Source: CAWIMX01 sp963792785
Lineage (GTDB): Bacteria; Acidobacteriota; Vicinamibacteria; Vicinamibacterales; CAVVIG01
DNA length: 64,000 nt
NCBI GenBank assembly: GCA_963792785.1
Contig: CAWBXO010000001.1
Coordinates: 1,674,001-1,738,000, forward strand
Reading direction: 5' to 3'
Made by a program: the position numbers and the translations under genes. The notes beneath the pieces were generated by a model, which worked only from the letters and a program-made list of their open reading frames with translations, made no database searches and had not been told where the DNA came from. Positions 8,883-17,417 of this stretch are shown here, one piece after another (positions within the stretch are counted from its first letter, which is position 1; the number at the start of each line of letters is the position of its first letter).

Positions 8883-10361
8883 ATGCCGTCTGGCCGCTCA
8901 TTCCGTCGACTGACCTTCGGGTCGATCCTGTTCAGCGCCGCCACGCTGGCCGTGACTGCCGCGCCCGCGCTGAGGGCGGCCGAGCCCGCGACGGCCCCGA
9001 CCGACGTGACGTTCTCGCGGGACATCGCGCCGATCCTCCAACGCAGCTGCCAGACCTGCCACCGGCCGGATGGCGTGGCGCCGATGTCGCTCGTCACCTA
9101 CGAGGACGTGCGGCCGTGGGCGCGCGCCATCAAGCAGCGCACCGGCATCGGCCCGCGTGCCGGCGTGATGCCGCCGTGGTATGTCGAGAAGAACATCGGC
9201 ATCCAGCACTACAAGGACGATACGTCGCTCAGTGCCGAGGAGATCGCCGAAATCGCAGCGTGGGCGGACAACGACGCGCCGCGCGGCAATCCTGACGATA
9301 TGCCGGCCCCCATTGTGTGGGCTGACAACTCGGTCTGGAGAATCGGCCAGCCCGATCTCATCGTCAAGACCGAGGACCTCCTGGTGAAAGGCGACGCGGC
9401 CGACTGGTGGGGCGAGATCAAGCCGGTCGACATCGGCCTCACCGAGGACCGGTACGTGGAGGCGCTCGAGATCAAGGAAATCAACGACGTGCCGAGCACG
9501 CACGCCGACGGCCGCGCGACGGTGGGCGGCCGCTTCGTGTTCCACCACATGATCTGGAGCACGCGCGTGATGAATGCGGACAGCGACGCATCCGCGCGGG
9601 CCGGCCAGGGGGATACGTCGTGGCCCGTGCACGAAGTGGGACGCAACCCCGACTTCTTCGATCCGGACTCGGGCCGGCTCCTGAAAGCGGGCTCGTGGGT
9701 CGTCTCCAACTCCGTGCATCTCCACTCGAACGGCCGCGACACCCATTCACACCTGGAGATTGGCTTCAAGTTCCATCCGAAGGACTACAAGCCGAAGTAC
9801 CCGGCCGCGTTCATCGCGCTGGGCAATCCGATCGACATCGACATCAAGCCGATGCAGTCCGGCCAGGAACTGCATGCGTACGCCGTGTTGCAGCAGCCGA
9901 CGAAGATTGTCACGTTCGAACCGCACCTGCACGCGCCCGGCATGCGGATGTGTCTCGAAGCGATCTGGGGCATCGACATCCAGACCCTCGCGTGCGTGGG
10001 GTACGATCACAACTGGGTGCGCGGCTACGCATTCCAGGACGACTACGAGCCGCTGCTCCCGAAGGGCACCATCCTGCACATCGTCGGGTACATGGACAAC
10101 TCGCCCGCGAACCGCAACGTCCCCGACCCGCGCAACTGGCAGGGCTCGGGCAACCGATCCGTGGCGAACATGTTCATCGACCTCGGCATGCGGGTCACCA
10201 TGACCGATGCACAGTTCCTCGAGGAGATGCAGAAGCGTCGCGAGAAGACCAATCTGTCGGCGAACGAGGTCCTCATCGGATGCCCGCTGTGCAACGACAT
10301 CCCGAAGCCTGGCTATACCCAGGCTCCGCCGAAGGCGAACGCCGGCGGGCAACAGCAGTAG
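8883..10361 (+). CDS. Cytochrome c / PHM-like copper monooxygenase (module 1)
   Basis: 492 residues with a Sec signal to about residue 33. An N-terminal cytochrome c-like part has heme motif CQTCH near residue 57 within SRDIAPILQ...MSL. The C-terminal part looks like the copper type II ascorbate-dependent monooxygenase (PHM) double jelly roll: a paired His (HHM, about 220), an HLH near 278 and HLHAPGMRM near 346, positions suited to two copper sites. The role is inferred to be periplasmic oxidation with electrons supplied through the heme. A paralogue is at 44371-45768. Each is followed by the same secreted partner. Confidence 0.75.
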   Translation: MPSGRSFRRLTFGSILFSAATLAVTAAPALRAAEPATAPTDVTFSRDIAPILQRSCQTCHRPDGVAPMSLVTYEDVRPWARAIKQRTGIGPRAGVMPPWYVEKNIGIQHYKDDTSLSAEEIAEIAAWADNDAPRGNPDDMPAPIVWADNSVWRIGQPDLIVKTEDLLVKGDAADWWGEIKPVDIGLTEDRYVEALEIKEINDVPSTHADGRATVGGRFVFHHMIWSTRVMNADSDASARAGQGDTSWPVHEVGRNPDFFDPDSGRLLKAGSWVVSNSVHLHSNGRDTHSHLEIGFKFHPKDYKPKYPAAFIALGNPIDIDIKPMQSGQELHAYAVLQQPTKIVTFEPHLHAPGMRMCLEAIWGIDIQTLACVGYDHNWVRGYAFQDDYEPLLPKGTILHIVGYMDNSPANRNVPDPRNWQGSGNRSVANMFIDLGMRVTMTDAQFLEEMQKRREKTNLSANEVLIGCPLCNDIPKPGYTQAPPKANAGGQQQ

Positions 10362-10367
10362 TACCGA

Positions 10368-10413
10368 CCCTGAAGGTCCGTCGCGTCGCACGGACCTTCA
10401 GGGCGGCTTTTCT
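10368..10413 (+). terminator. Rho-independent terminator or attenuator within module 1
   Basis: CCCTGAAGGTCCG (10368-10380) pairs perfectly with CGGACCTTCAGGG (10391-10403) across a 10-nt loop, followed by CGGCTTTTCTT. It lies between the cytochrome gene and its partner, so it may reduce partner expression. Module 2 has no such hairpin in its 27-bp gap. Confidence 0.8.
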
Positions 10414-10425
10414 TGTGGAGCTTCC

Positions 10426-11355
10426 GTGAAACGTCTGATACTCGTCGGGTCGCTGGCGTTGCTGGCGACTCTGGCAGCGCCGGCGCGCGCGCAGGTGCTC
10501 ACCTTCCAGCGCGGCCAGAACATCTCCCCCGCTTTCGAGGGCTGGGAGAAGAACAACGACGGCTCCTTCAATATCGTCTTCGGTTACGAGAACCGGAACT
10601 GGGAGGAGGAACTCGACATCCCCATTGGGCCCGGGAACAACATCGAGCCCGGCGGTCCGGACCAGGGCCAGCCCACGCACTTCCTGCCCCGCCGCAATCG
10701 CTTCACCTTCAAGGTGCACGTGCCGGCGGACTTCGGCCAGAAAGAGCTCGTGTGGACGCTGACGGCGCACGACGTGACCGAGAAGGCCTACGGGTCGCTC
10801 AAGCCCGATTACTTCGTGGACAACGACGTGTTCATGTCCGAGCGCGGCGCGCTGGGCGCGGGCACGAGTACCCCTGAGATTCGCGCCAACAAGAACCCGA
10901 TCCTCGAGGTCGAAGGCGGACAGACGCGCACCGTCAAGGCCGGCGAGCCCATCGCGCTCATCGCCGAGGTGCACGACGACGGCGTGTTCCAGTCGCGACG
11001 CGGCCGCGCCGGCGCTCTGGCTGGGGGGGATGGCGCCGAGCGGAAATATCCGGCGCTCACGCCGCCGTTTCAGGTGACAGTCGGCAGCGAGGTTGGCCTG
11101 CGCATGTCGTGGTTCGTGTACCGCGGCGCGGGAAACGTCGCGTTCGACCCGCCGCAGATCGAAGTGTGGGAGGACACGCGCACGGGCGCCAACTCGCCCT
11201 GGTCCCCGCGCTGGGCCTCGCCTCCGGTCCCCGACGACGGCCGCTTCCTCGTGCACGCGACCTTCGATCGCCCGGGCACGTACGTCCTCCGCTGCCGCGC
11301 CGACGACGGCGGGCTGTGGACGGATCAGGACGTCACGATTACGGTGGTACCCTGA
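10426..11355 (+). CDS. Secreted partner of the cytochrome/PHM protein (module 1)
   Basis: 309 residues from GTG 10426, with GGAG at 10417-10420 and a Sec signal ending near ARAQ. I do not recognise a named family. The mature protein begins with an ISPAFEGWEKNNDGSFN stretch and carries LDIPIGPGNNIEPGG and QPTHFLPRR. The same blocks occur in the protein at 43468-44343, which also follows a cytochrome/PHM gene. The C-terminal 100 residues look like a beta sandwich (GTYVLRCRADDGGLWTDQDV). It is probably a periplasmic beta-rich binding or scaffold protein working with the upstream oxidase-like enzyme. Confidence 0.75.
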   Translation: MKRLILVGSLALLATLAAPARAQVLTFQRGQNISPAFEGWEKNNDGSFNIVFGYENRNWEEELDIPIGPGNNIEPGGPDQGQPTHFLPRRNRFTFKVHVPADFGQKELVWTLTAHDVTEKAYGSLKPDYFVDNDVFMSERGALGAGTSTPEIRANKNPILEVEGGQTRTVKAGEPIALIAEVHDDGVFQSRRGRAGALAGGDGAERKYPALTPPFQVTVGSEVGLRMSWFVYRGAGNVAFDPPQIEVWEDTRTGANSPWSPRWASPPVPDDGRFLVHATFDRPGTYVLRCRADDGGLWTDQDVTITVVP

Positions 11356-11388
11356 CGCGCATCGTGGTACGGTGAAAATCGGAAGGCC

Positions 11389-12966
11389 TTGACGGAGAAA
11401 CACCCCCTCAGACGCTTGGTGTCTGTCGTTCTGTTCGTGCTGGCGGTCGCGGTGTGCGCACCGGCCGCCGGCCAGGAATCCCATCCCGCCCTCGACCCCC
11501 AGGTCTTTCCCGTCCCGAAGGTGCTCGCGCCGAATGTCGCGTTCTGGCGCGACGTGTTCTCGAAGTACGACTCCACGCAAACGGTCATCCACGACAACCT
11601 GAACCTCGACATCGTCTACACGGTGGTCGACGTCGGGGATCTGAAGCGGCAGGGCGCGCCGGAGGCGGCGATCGCGCGCGCGTCGCGGCGGCGCGTGAAC
11701 GATGCGACGACGCACTACGAAGGCGTGCTGCGCGCGCTGGCGGGCCTGCGCGGCGCCACGGCGGACGCGGGCGAGATGGCGCGCGTGCGGGCGTTGTTCG
11801 CGAACTCGGCGCGCGGGAAGAGCGACTTCCGCGCAGCCATCGACCGCGTGCGCGGCCAGGGCGGCCTGCGCGACACCTACCGGAACGCGCTGCGGACCTC
11901 GGGGATGTTCATGCAGGGCATCGAGGCGATCTTCGCCCGGCACGGCCTCCCCACCGACATCGCGCGACTGCCCTTCGTGGAATCGATGTTCAACTACCAG
12001 GCGCGCTCGTCGGCGGGCGCGTCCGGCGTGTGGCAGTTCACGCGCTCCACGGGACGGCTCTACCTGCAGATCGATGGGGCCGTGGACGCGCGCGACGACG
12101 TGTGGCTCGCCGCGGAGGCGGCGGCGCGCATGCTCGCCGAGCACTACGAGCGGGTGCGAAGCTGGCCGGTGGCGATCACGGCCTACAACCACGGGATCGC
12201 GGGCATGGTCCGCGCCGTGAGCCGGGTGGGCAGCCGCGACATCGGCCGCATCACGCAGGAGTACCAGTCGCCGAGCTTCGGCTTCGCGTCCCGCAACTTC
12301 TACGCGGAGTTCGTGGCGGCGGCTTCGGTGTACGCCGACCGCGCGCGGATCTTTCCGGAGGTCGAGCCGCTCCCGCCCGTCCGTTTCGACGAGTTCACGC
12401 CCGGCAAGTACGTGTCGCTGCTCGACCTCGCGCACCTCACGGGCACGAAGCCCGGCGCGATCGCCGACCTCAATCCGGCCCTCGAGGCCGAGGTCGTCCG
12501 CGGGCGGCTGCTGATCCCGGCGAACTATCCGCTGCGCGTGCCCCAGGGGCGCGCGCCGGACTTCGTGCGCGCGCTGGATCGCCTGCCCGACTCGCGCAAG
12601 CTGGATCGCCAGCTCGCCGTACGGTACAGCGTGCACCGCGGTGACACGCTCGGCGTGCTCGCGCGCCGGTTCCGCACCTCCGTGTCGTCGCTCGAGCGGG
12701 CCAACGGGCTGCACTCCTCGCGGATCTACATCGGCCAAGTGCTCGAGATGCCGAACGGGCGCGCCGACTGGTCGCCGCTCGTCTGGACGGGCGAGACGGT
12801 CCGCGCCGACCTCGCCGACGCCGCCGTGCACGTCGTGCGCGCCGGCGAGACGCTGTCGCGCATCGCCCACCAGTACGGCACCACCGTGCAGAGGCTCATC
12901 GCCGCCAACAACCTGGTCTCGACGATGATCCGCGTCGGCCAGGAGCTGCAGATTCCGTCACGATAG
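11389..12966 (+). CDS. mltD: MltD-like lytic transglycosylase with two LysM domains
   Basis: 525 residues from TTG 11389, the only in-frame start that keeps the signal peptide (residues 1-29); GGAAGG lies just upstream. The SLT domain has the catalytic Glu in PFVESMFN (about residue 198), followed by SSAGASGVWQFT and the AYNHG block, as in membrane-bound lytic transglycosylase D, which cleaves peptidoglycan to anhydromuropeptides. Two LysM domains follow (413-455 with HRGDTLGVLA, and 480-525 with RAGETLSRIA) and would hold it on the wall. The stop codon abuts an 8-bp repeat array. Confidence 0.88.
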   Translation: MTEKHPLRRLVSVVLFVLAVAVCAPAAGQESHPALDPQVFPVPKVLAPNVAFWRDVFSKYDSTQTVIHDNLNLDIVYTVVDVGDLKRQGAPEAAIARASRRRVNDATTHYEGVLRALAGLRGATADAGEMARVRALFANSARGKSDFRAAIDRVRGQGGLRDTYRNALRTSGMFMQGIEAIFARHGLPTDIARLPFVESMFNYQARSSAGASGVWQFTRSTGRLYLQIDGAVDARDDVWLAAEAAARMLAEHYERVRSWPVAITAYNHGIAGMVRAVSRVGSRDIGRITQEYQSPSFGFASRNFYAEFVAAASVYADRARIFPEVEPLPPVRFDEFTPGKYVSLLDLAHLTGTKPGAIADLNPALEAEVVRGRLLIPANYPLRVPQGRAPDFVRALDRLPDSRKLDRQLAVRYSVHRGDTLGVLARRFRTSVSSLERANGLHSSRIYIGQVLEMPNGRADWSPLVWTGETVRADLADAAVHVVRAGETLSRIAHQYGTTVQRLIAANNLVSTMIRVGQELQIPSR

Positions 12967-13010
12967 GTGCTGGGGTGCTGGGGTGCTTGGGTGCTGGGTG
13001 CTGGGTGCTT
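12966..13010. repeat. Single array of GGTGCTG/GGGTGCTK units
   Basis: Six units of 7 or 8 bp start with the G of the mltD stop codon (TAG). Together with 25.35 and 53.9 kb this makes a GGTGCT family. Here only one orientation is present and it ends 19 bp before the toxin-antitoxin operator. Confidence 0.8.
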
Positions 13011-13028
13011 GACGATGGGGCCGCATAG

Positions 13029-13043
13029 TCCGTAACATACGGA
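13029..13043. promoter_or_regulatory. Palindromic operator candidate for the TA pair
   Basis: TCCGTA-ACA-TACGGA is a perfect 6-3-6 inverted repeat ending one base before the antitoxin ATG. Autorepression by the antitoxin through such palindromes is standard in type II systems. The assignment rests on position and symmetry. Confidence 0.5.
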
Positions 13044-13044
13044 T

Positions 13045-13350
13045 ATGGAGGATAGTGGTCGCTCTGGCCGTGCAGCCGGCCGCCGGCGCATCCCCGCCAC
13101 GCGCGCGGCCAAGACGTTCGGCCGGCTCGTGGACACGGTGCGGGAAACGCGCGCCGTCTACGTGGTCGAGCGCGGCGGGCGTCCCGTGGCGCAAATCGGC
13201 CCGGTCGAGAGCCGGGACTGCACGGTCGCGGATCTGGTATCGCTCCTCAGATCCCGCGACGAGCCCGGCGCCGACTTCCGCCGCGAGGTGAAGGCCGGGA
13301 TCAAGGCCGGCAACAAGCGCGCGGTGCCCGCCGATCCATGGGCGGACTAA
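13045..13350 (+). CDS. Phd/YefM-type antitoxin
   Basis: 101 residues. The segment ATRAAKTFGRLVDTVRETR followed by VYVVERGGRPVAQIGPV is the small alpha/beta DNA-binding fold of Phd/YefM antitoxins. The basic C-terminal tail (about 70-101) would wrap the toxin. The first ATG has no ribosome site upstream and lies beside the palindrome, so translation may be leaderless or begin at a weak internal codon. It overlaps the toxin gene by 13 bp. It would neutralise the PIN toxin and repress the operon. Confidence 0.8.
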   Translation: MEDSGRSGRAAGRRRIPATRAAKTFGRLVDTVRETRAVYVVERGGRPVAQIGPVESRDCTVADLVSLLRSRDEPGADFRREVKAGIKAGNKRAVPADPWAD

Positions 13351-13736
13351 TCGACACCAGCGTCCTCATCGAGGCCGAACGCGGCCGCCTCGATGTCGAT
13401 CGCCTGCTCGACGCGCACGCCAGCGAGACGGTCGCGATCGCGGCGATCACGGCGTCCGAACTGCTGCACGGCGTCCAGCGGCTGAAGGGCGTGGCCCGGG
13501 CCCGGGCGTCGCTGTTCGTCGAGCGGCTGCTCGACCTCCTCCCCGTCGTGCCCTTCGACCTCGACGTCGCGCGCGTGCACGCGACCCTGTCGGCCGAACT
13601 GCGCGCGCGGGGCACCGCCGTCGGCGCCCACGACCTGCTGATCGCCGCCACCGCCGTGTACACCGATGCCTGGGTCGCGACGCGGGATCTCCGTTCCTTC
13701 CCGCGCATCAAGGGCCTCGACGTCCGGCGCTGGTAG
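13338..13736 (+). CDS. vapC: VapC-type PIN-domain ribonuclease toxin
   Basis: 132 residues, close to the usual 130 for VapC. The four acidic PIN residues can be placed: D in LIDTSVLIEAE, E in ITASELLHG, D in GAHDLLIAA and D in VATRDLRSF. These bind Mg2+/Mn2+ for RNA cleavage, usually of tRNA or rRNA. It is translationally coupled to the antitoxin by a 13-bp overlap. The pairing of a Phd-like antitoxin with a PIN toxin is common. Confidence 0.88.
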   Translation: MGGLIDTSVLIEAERGRLDVDRLLDAHASETVAIAAITASELLHGVQRLKGVARARASLFVERLLDLLPVVPFDLDVARVHATLSAELRARGTAVGAHDLLIAATAVYTDAWVATRDLRSFPRIKGLDVRRW

Positions 13737-13759
13737 CGGCCGCGGTGTAACCTTGGGGC

Positions 13760-16700
13760 GTGCCAGCCGCCCTCCCCCTGCGCGTCGATCTGCTCGGCGG
13801 ATTTCGCGTGCTCATCGGCGGAAGCCCGCCGGCCCGGCCGCCGAGCGCGCGGCAGCAGCAAATCCTCGCGTACCTGCTCCTCCACGGCCGGCGCGGGGCG
13901 GTCCCGCGGCAGAAGGTCAGCGGATCGCTCTGGCCCGAGTCGAGCGACGAGCAGGCGCTCACCAACCTCCGGCGGGAGCTGCACCACCTTCGCGAGAACT
14001 GGCCGCGGCTCGACGCGCTCGTCGACGCCGGCTCGCGCACGCTGGCCTGGCGCGAGGACGACGGCGCGACGGTCGACGTCCTGGCGTTCGAGGACGCCGC
14101 CGAGCGCGGGCTGAAGGGCGACGCGGCGGCACTGCGCGACGCGGCCGATCTGTACCGTGGGGACCTCCTCCCCGACTCCACAGGGGAGTGGATCGACGCG
14201 GACCGCGAGCGGCTCCGCCAGCGCGCGAAGCAGGTGCTGGCGCAGTTGGTCGCGCTGCTCGAAAAGGAGCGGGCGCTCGGCGACGCGATCGAGCGCGCCC
14301 AGCAGCTCCTCCGCCTCGATCCGCTCGACGAGGAGGCGTGGTGCAGCCTGATGCGCAGCCACGCGCGCCGCGGCGAGCGCGCCACCGCGCTGCACCTGTA
14401 TCAGAAGTGCGCGGCGGTGCTGAAGCGGGAGCTCGGCGTGCAGCCGAACGCCGTGACGCGCCTGACCTACCAGGAAATCCTCGATCTGGGCGTCGAGGCG
14501 CCGCCCGTCGCGTCGGCGCCGCGAGCGGCGGTCTATCCCCTCGTGGGACGGCAGTCCGAGTGGCGCGCGCTCGTCGACGCGTGCCGGGCCGCGGCCGAGG
14601 GCCGCACGCAGCTCCTCGTGATTCGCGGAGAGTCCGGCATCGGGAAGACGCGACTGACCGAAGAGCTGATCGACTGGGCGGGACTCAACGGCATCGCCGC
14701 GGCGACGGCGCGCTGCTACGCCGGCGAAGGCGGCCTGGCCTACGCGCCGATCGCCGCGTGGCTCAGGCGCGACGCGCTCCGGCCGGCGGTGGCGCGGCTG
14801 AGCCCGACGTGGATGAGCGACGTCGCCCGGCTGTGCCCGGAGCTGCTGGACGGGCGGCCCGACGTGGCCCCGCCCGATCGGACGCTCGAAAGCTGGCAGC
14901 GGCTGCAGTTCTTCGAGGCGCTCGCGCAGGCGTTTCACGGCGCGGCCCCGCTCGTCCTCGTGCTCGACGACCTGCAGTGGGCCGACGGCGACACCCTCGA
15001 CTGGCTGCAATACTTCGTGCGCTCCACGGCCGCCGCACGCACGCTCGTCGTCGGCACCGTACGCCCGGAAGAAGAGCAGGACAACGCCCATCTTCTGCGA
15101 CTGCTCCGGAGGCTCGAGCACGACCAGCAGGTGACGGCGATCGCGCTGGGCCCGCTCGATCGCACGGCCACGGCGCAGCTGGCGGGGGCCGTCGCCGACG
15201 CGCCGCTCGACGACATGGCGCTCGCGGAGGCCTTCCGCGAGACGGAAGGCCATCCCCTGTTCATCGTCGAACGCGGGCGTATGGAGCCCGCCGGCGAGCC
15301 CGGCGCGCAGGCCCCGGCCGGCCTCCCGCGCGTGCAGGCGGTCGTGGCCGCGCGGCTGGCGCTGCTCTCACCCGACGCACGGGCGGCGGCGGAAGTGGCC
15401 GCGGCCGTCGGACGCGACTTCCGGTTCGACATCCTGGCCCACGCGAGCGACCTCGAGGAGGACGCGCTCGTCCGCGCGCTCGACGAGCTGTGGCGCCGGT
15501 ACATCGTGCGCGTGCAGGCGGACGAGCGCTGGGACTTCAGCCACGACCGCATTCGGGAAGTGGCGTACGCGGGCATCGGCCCCGCCCGCCGGCGCCTCCT
15601 CCATCGGCGGATCGCGCAGGGCATGGAGCTGCTGTTCGCCGATCGGCTGGACGAGGCGAGCGCGTCGATCGCCGCGCACCTCGAAGGCGGCGGGCAGCCG
15701 GCGCGGGCGCTGCCGTACCTCGAACGCGCCGCGGAGGCCGCCACGCGGCTGTCGGCCACTGAGGAGGCGATCCGATGCCTCACGCATGCGCTCGCGCTGC
15801 TCGACACGCTGCCCGGGGGCCGCGATCGCGACGACCGCGAGCTCGCCCTGCGATCGAGCCTGTCGGTCGCGCTCAATTCCGGCCGGGGCTACGCGGCGCT
15901 CGAGGTCGAGGACAACCTCGAGCGCGTCTTCGCGCTGGTGCGCCCCGGCGGCCGCGGGCACATGCCCGCGCGCTGGCTGTGGGCGGCGTTCACGATGCGG
16001 TTCATGCTCGGCGACATGCGGGCCATGCGCGCGGTGTCCGAGCAGGCCCTCGCGCAGGCCGAGCTGGATCCGTCGAGCCGCTGTGAAGCGCATCACGCCA
16101 TGGCCGGCACGCTGTGGACGCTGGGCGAGCTCGACGGCTCCCGGCAGCATTTCGAGGCGGCCCTGGCCGCGTACGACGAGCGGCATCCGCGGCGCTCCGC
16201 GCTCGGCTCCGACCTGGGTGTGTTCTGCCACGCGTGGTACACGCAGGCGCTCTGGCTGCTGGGCGACGAGGCCGGCGCCGTCGCGCACGCCGACGAGGCG
16301 ATCGCGCTCGCTCGGCGGCTCGACCATCCGTACAGCCAGACGCTCGCGTTCGCCTACGCGGCGCTGCTCCACCAGATGCGGGGCGACGCCGGGCGCGTGG
16401 TCGCATGCGCGGAGGAGGCCGTCGCCTTCTGCGCCCGCTACGGGTTCGCCTACTACGGCGACTGGGCGCGGGCGCTCGCCGGCTGGAGCCGCGGGCTGGA
16501 AGACCCGGCGGAGGGGATCGCGATTCTCGAGTCGGCCCTCGAGCAGCTGGACCGGCAGCGCGCGCAGGCGCGGCGGCCGTACTACCTGTCGCTCCTGGCC
16601 GACACGTGGCGGCGCCACGGCGAGCGCGGCCGGGCTTCGGCGATCCTGGACGCCGCGGTGGCGATCGCGCTGGACCGCGGGGAGGTCTGGTGGCTTCCGG

Positions 16701-16840
16701 CCCTGTATCTGCAGCAGAGCGAGCTCGCCGGCGGCCCCGAGCGTGGCGTCCTGTGGCAGCGCGCGCTCGACCTCGCCCGCGCGCAGAACAGCCGCGGCCT
16801 CGAACGGCGGATCCTGGCCTCCAGCCAGGCCCCGGCCTGA
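13760..16840 (+). CDS. SARP/BTAD-AAA-TPR transcriptional regulator
   Basis: 1026 residues from GTG 13760. Residues 1-95 look like the OmpR-type winged helix of SARP proteins, and about 100-250 is a BTAD domain (LGVQPNAVTRLTYQEIL at its end). An AAA/NACHT-like ATPase follows with Walker A GESGIGKT (about 291) and Walker B LVLVLDDLQWAD (about 397). The C-terminal half is a TPR-like helical array. Such large SARPs activate nearby operons by binding direct repeats with one-turn spacing. Three GAACG repeats lie right after this gene, so the cupin/oxidase/hydrolase genes are the likely target. Confidence 0.88.
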   Translation: MPAALPLRVDLLGGFRVLIGGSPPARPPSARQQQILAYLLLHGRRGAVPRQKVSGSLWPESSDEQALTNLRRELHHLRENWPRLDALVDAGSRTLAWREDDGATVDVLAFEDAAERGLKGDAAALRDAADLYRGDLLPDSTGEWIDADRERLRQRAKQVLAQLVALLEKERALGDAIERAQQLLRLDPLDEEAWCSLMRSHARRGERATALHLYQKCAAVLKRELGVQPNAVTRLTYQEILDLGVEAPPVASAPRAAVYPLVGRQSEWRALVDACRAAAEGRTQLLVIRGESGIGKTRLTEELIDWAGLNGIAAATARCYAGEGGLAYAPIAAWLRRDALRPAVARLSPTWMSDVARLCPELLDGRPDVAPPDRTLESWQRLQFFEALAQAFHGAAPLVLVLDDLQWADGDTLDWLQYFVRSTAAARTLVVGTVRPEEEQDNAHLLRLLRRLEHDQQVTAIALGPLDRTATAQLAGAVADAPLDDMALAEAFRETEGHPLFIVERGRMEPAGEPGAQAPAGLPRVQAVVAARLALLSPDARAAAEVAAAVGRDFRFDILAHASDLEEDALVRALDELWRRYIVRVQADERWDFSHDRIREVAYAGIGPARRRLLHRRIAQGMELLFADRLDEASASIAAHLEGGGQPARALPYLERAAEAATRLSATEEAIRCLTHALALLDTLPGGRDRDDRELALRSSLSVALNSGRGYAALEVEDNLERVFALVRPGGRGHMPARWLWAAFTMRFMLGDMRAMRAVSEQALAQAELDPSSRCEAHHAMAGTLWTLGELDGSRQHFEAALAAYDERHPRRSALGSDLGVFCHAWYTQALWLLGDEAGAVAHADEAIALARRLDHPYSQTLAFAYAALLHQMRGDAGRVVACAEEAVAFCARYGFAYYGDWARALAGWSRGLEDPAEGIAILESALEQLDRQRAQARRPYYLSLLADTWRRHGERGRASAILDAAVAIALDRGEVWWLPALYLQQSELAGGPERGVLWQRALDLARAQNSRGLERRILASSQAPA

Positions 16841-16841
16841 C

Positions 16842-16869
16842 GAACGCTCCCGCGAACGCTTCGCGAACG
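16842..16869 (+). promoter_or_regulatory. Direct repeats, candidate SARP operator
   Basis: CGAACG-type repeats with GAACG at 16842, 16854 and 16865 (spacing 12 and 11 bp) lie between the SARP gene and the cupin gene, about 40 bp before the cupin ATG. SARPs are known to bind heptamer direct repeats spaced by one helical turn beside the -35 region. The link is inference from spacing and position. Confidence 0.55.
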
Positions 16870-16908
16870 GCGGCCTGTCTACGCTGTGTCCTTCAAGGAG
16901 GAGACAGA

Positions 16909-17400
16909 ATGCATATCACACGTTCACTCACGATCCCGCTCGCGACTCTGGCCATGGTCCTGACCCTGGCCCCCCGCCCGGCCTCGGCCCAGGCCACGAC
17001 CGTCCTGGTGCCGGCCGACGGCGTCCAGTGGGGCCCCGCCCCGCCCGCGTTTCCCGCCGGCGCGCAGCTCGCGGTGCTCGAAGGCAACCCCGCGGCAAAA
17101 GGCACGGTCGTCGTGCGCCTCAAGTTTCCGGCGAACTACGACCTCCCAGCCCACTGGCACAGCATGACCGAGCGGGTCACCGTGCTTTCGGGCGCGCTTC
17201 ACGTCGGCATGGGCGATAAGCTGGACCGCGGCGCCAGCACCACGCTCGATCCGGGCGGGTACGTCTCGCTCCCGGCCATGATGCACCACTTCGCGTGGGC
17301 GAGCACGCCGACCGTCGTCCAGATCGATCTGGAGGGGCCGTTCGACATCTTCTACGTCAATCCGGCGGACAACCCGCAGCACCCGACCACACAGCGATAA
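16909..17400 (+). CDS. Secreted cupin-domain protein
   Basis: 163 residues, ATG 16909 with a strong AAGGAGGAG site. A Sec signal ends near SAQA. The single cupin barrel carries PAHWHSMTERVTVLSG (metal-type HxH...E motif) and the second motif around LPAMMHHFAW. It is probably metal-binding in the periplasm; catalytic or sugar-binding role unknown. It is the first gene after the direct repeats, with the FAD oxidase 17 bp downstream, so the two are likely one transcript. Confidence 0.85.
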   Translation: MHITRSLTIPLATLAMVLTLAPRPASAQATTVLVPADGVQWGPAPPAFPAGAQLAVLEGNPAAKGTVVVRLKFPANYDLPAHWHSMTERVTVLSGALHVGMGDKLDRGASTTLDPGGYVSLPAMMHHFAWASTPTVVQIDLEGPFDIFYVNPADNPQHPTTQR

Positions 17401-17417
17401 CTGGAGGACGGTTCTTC

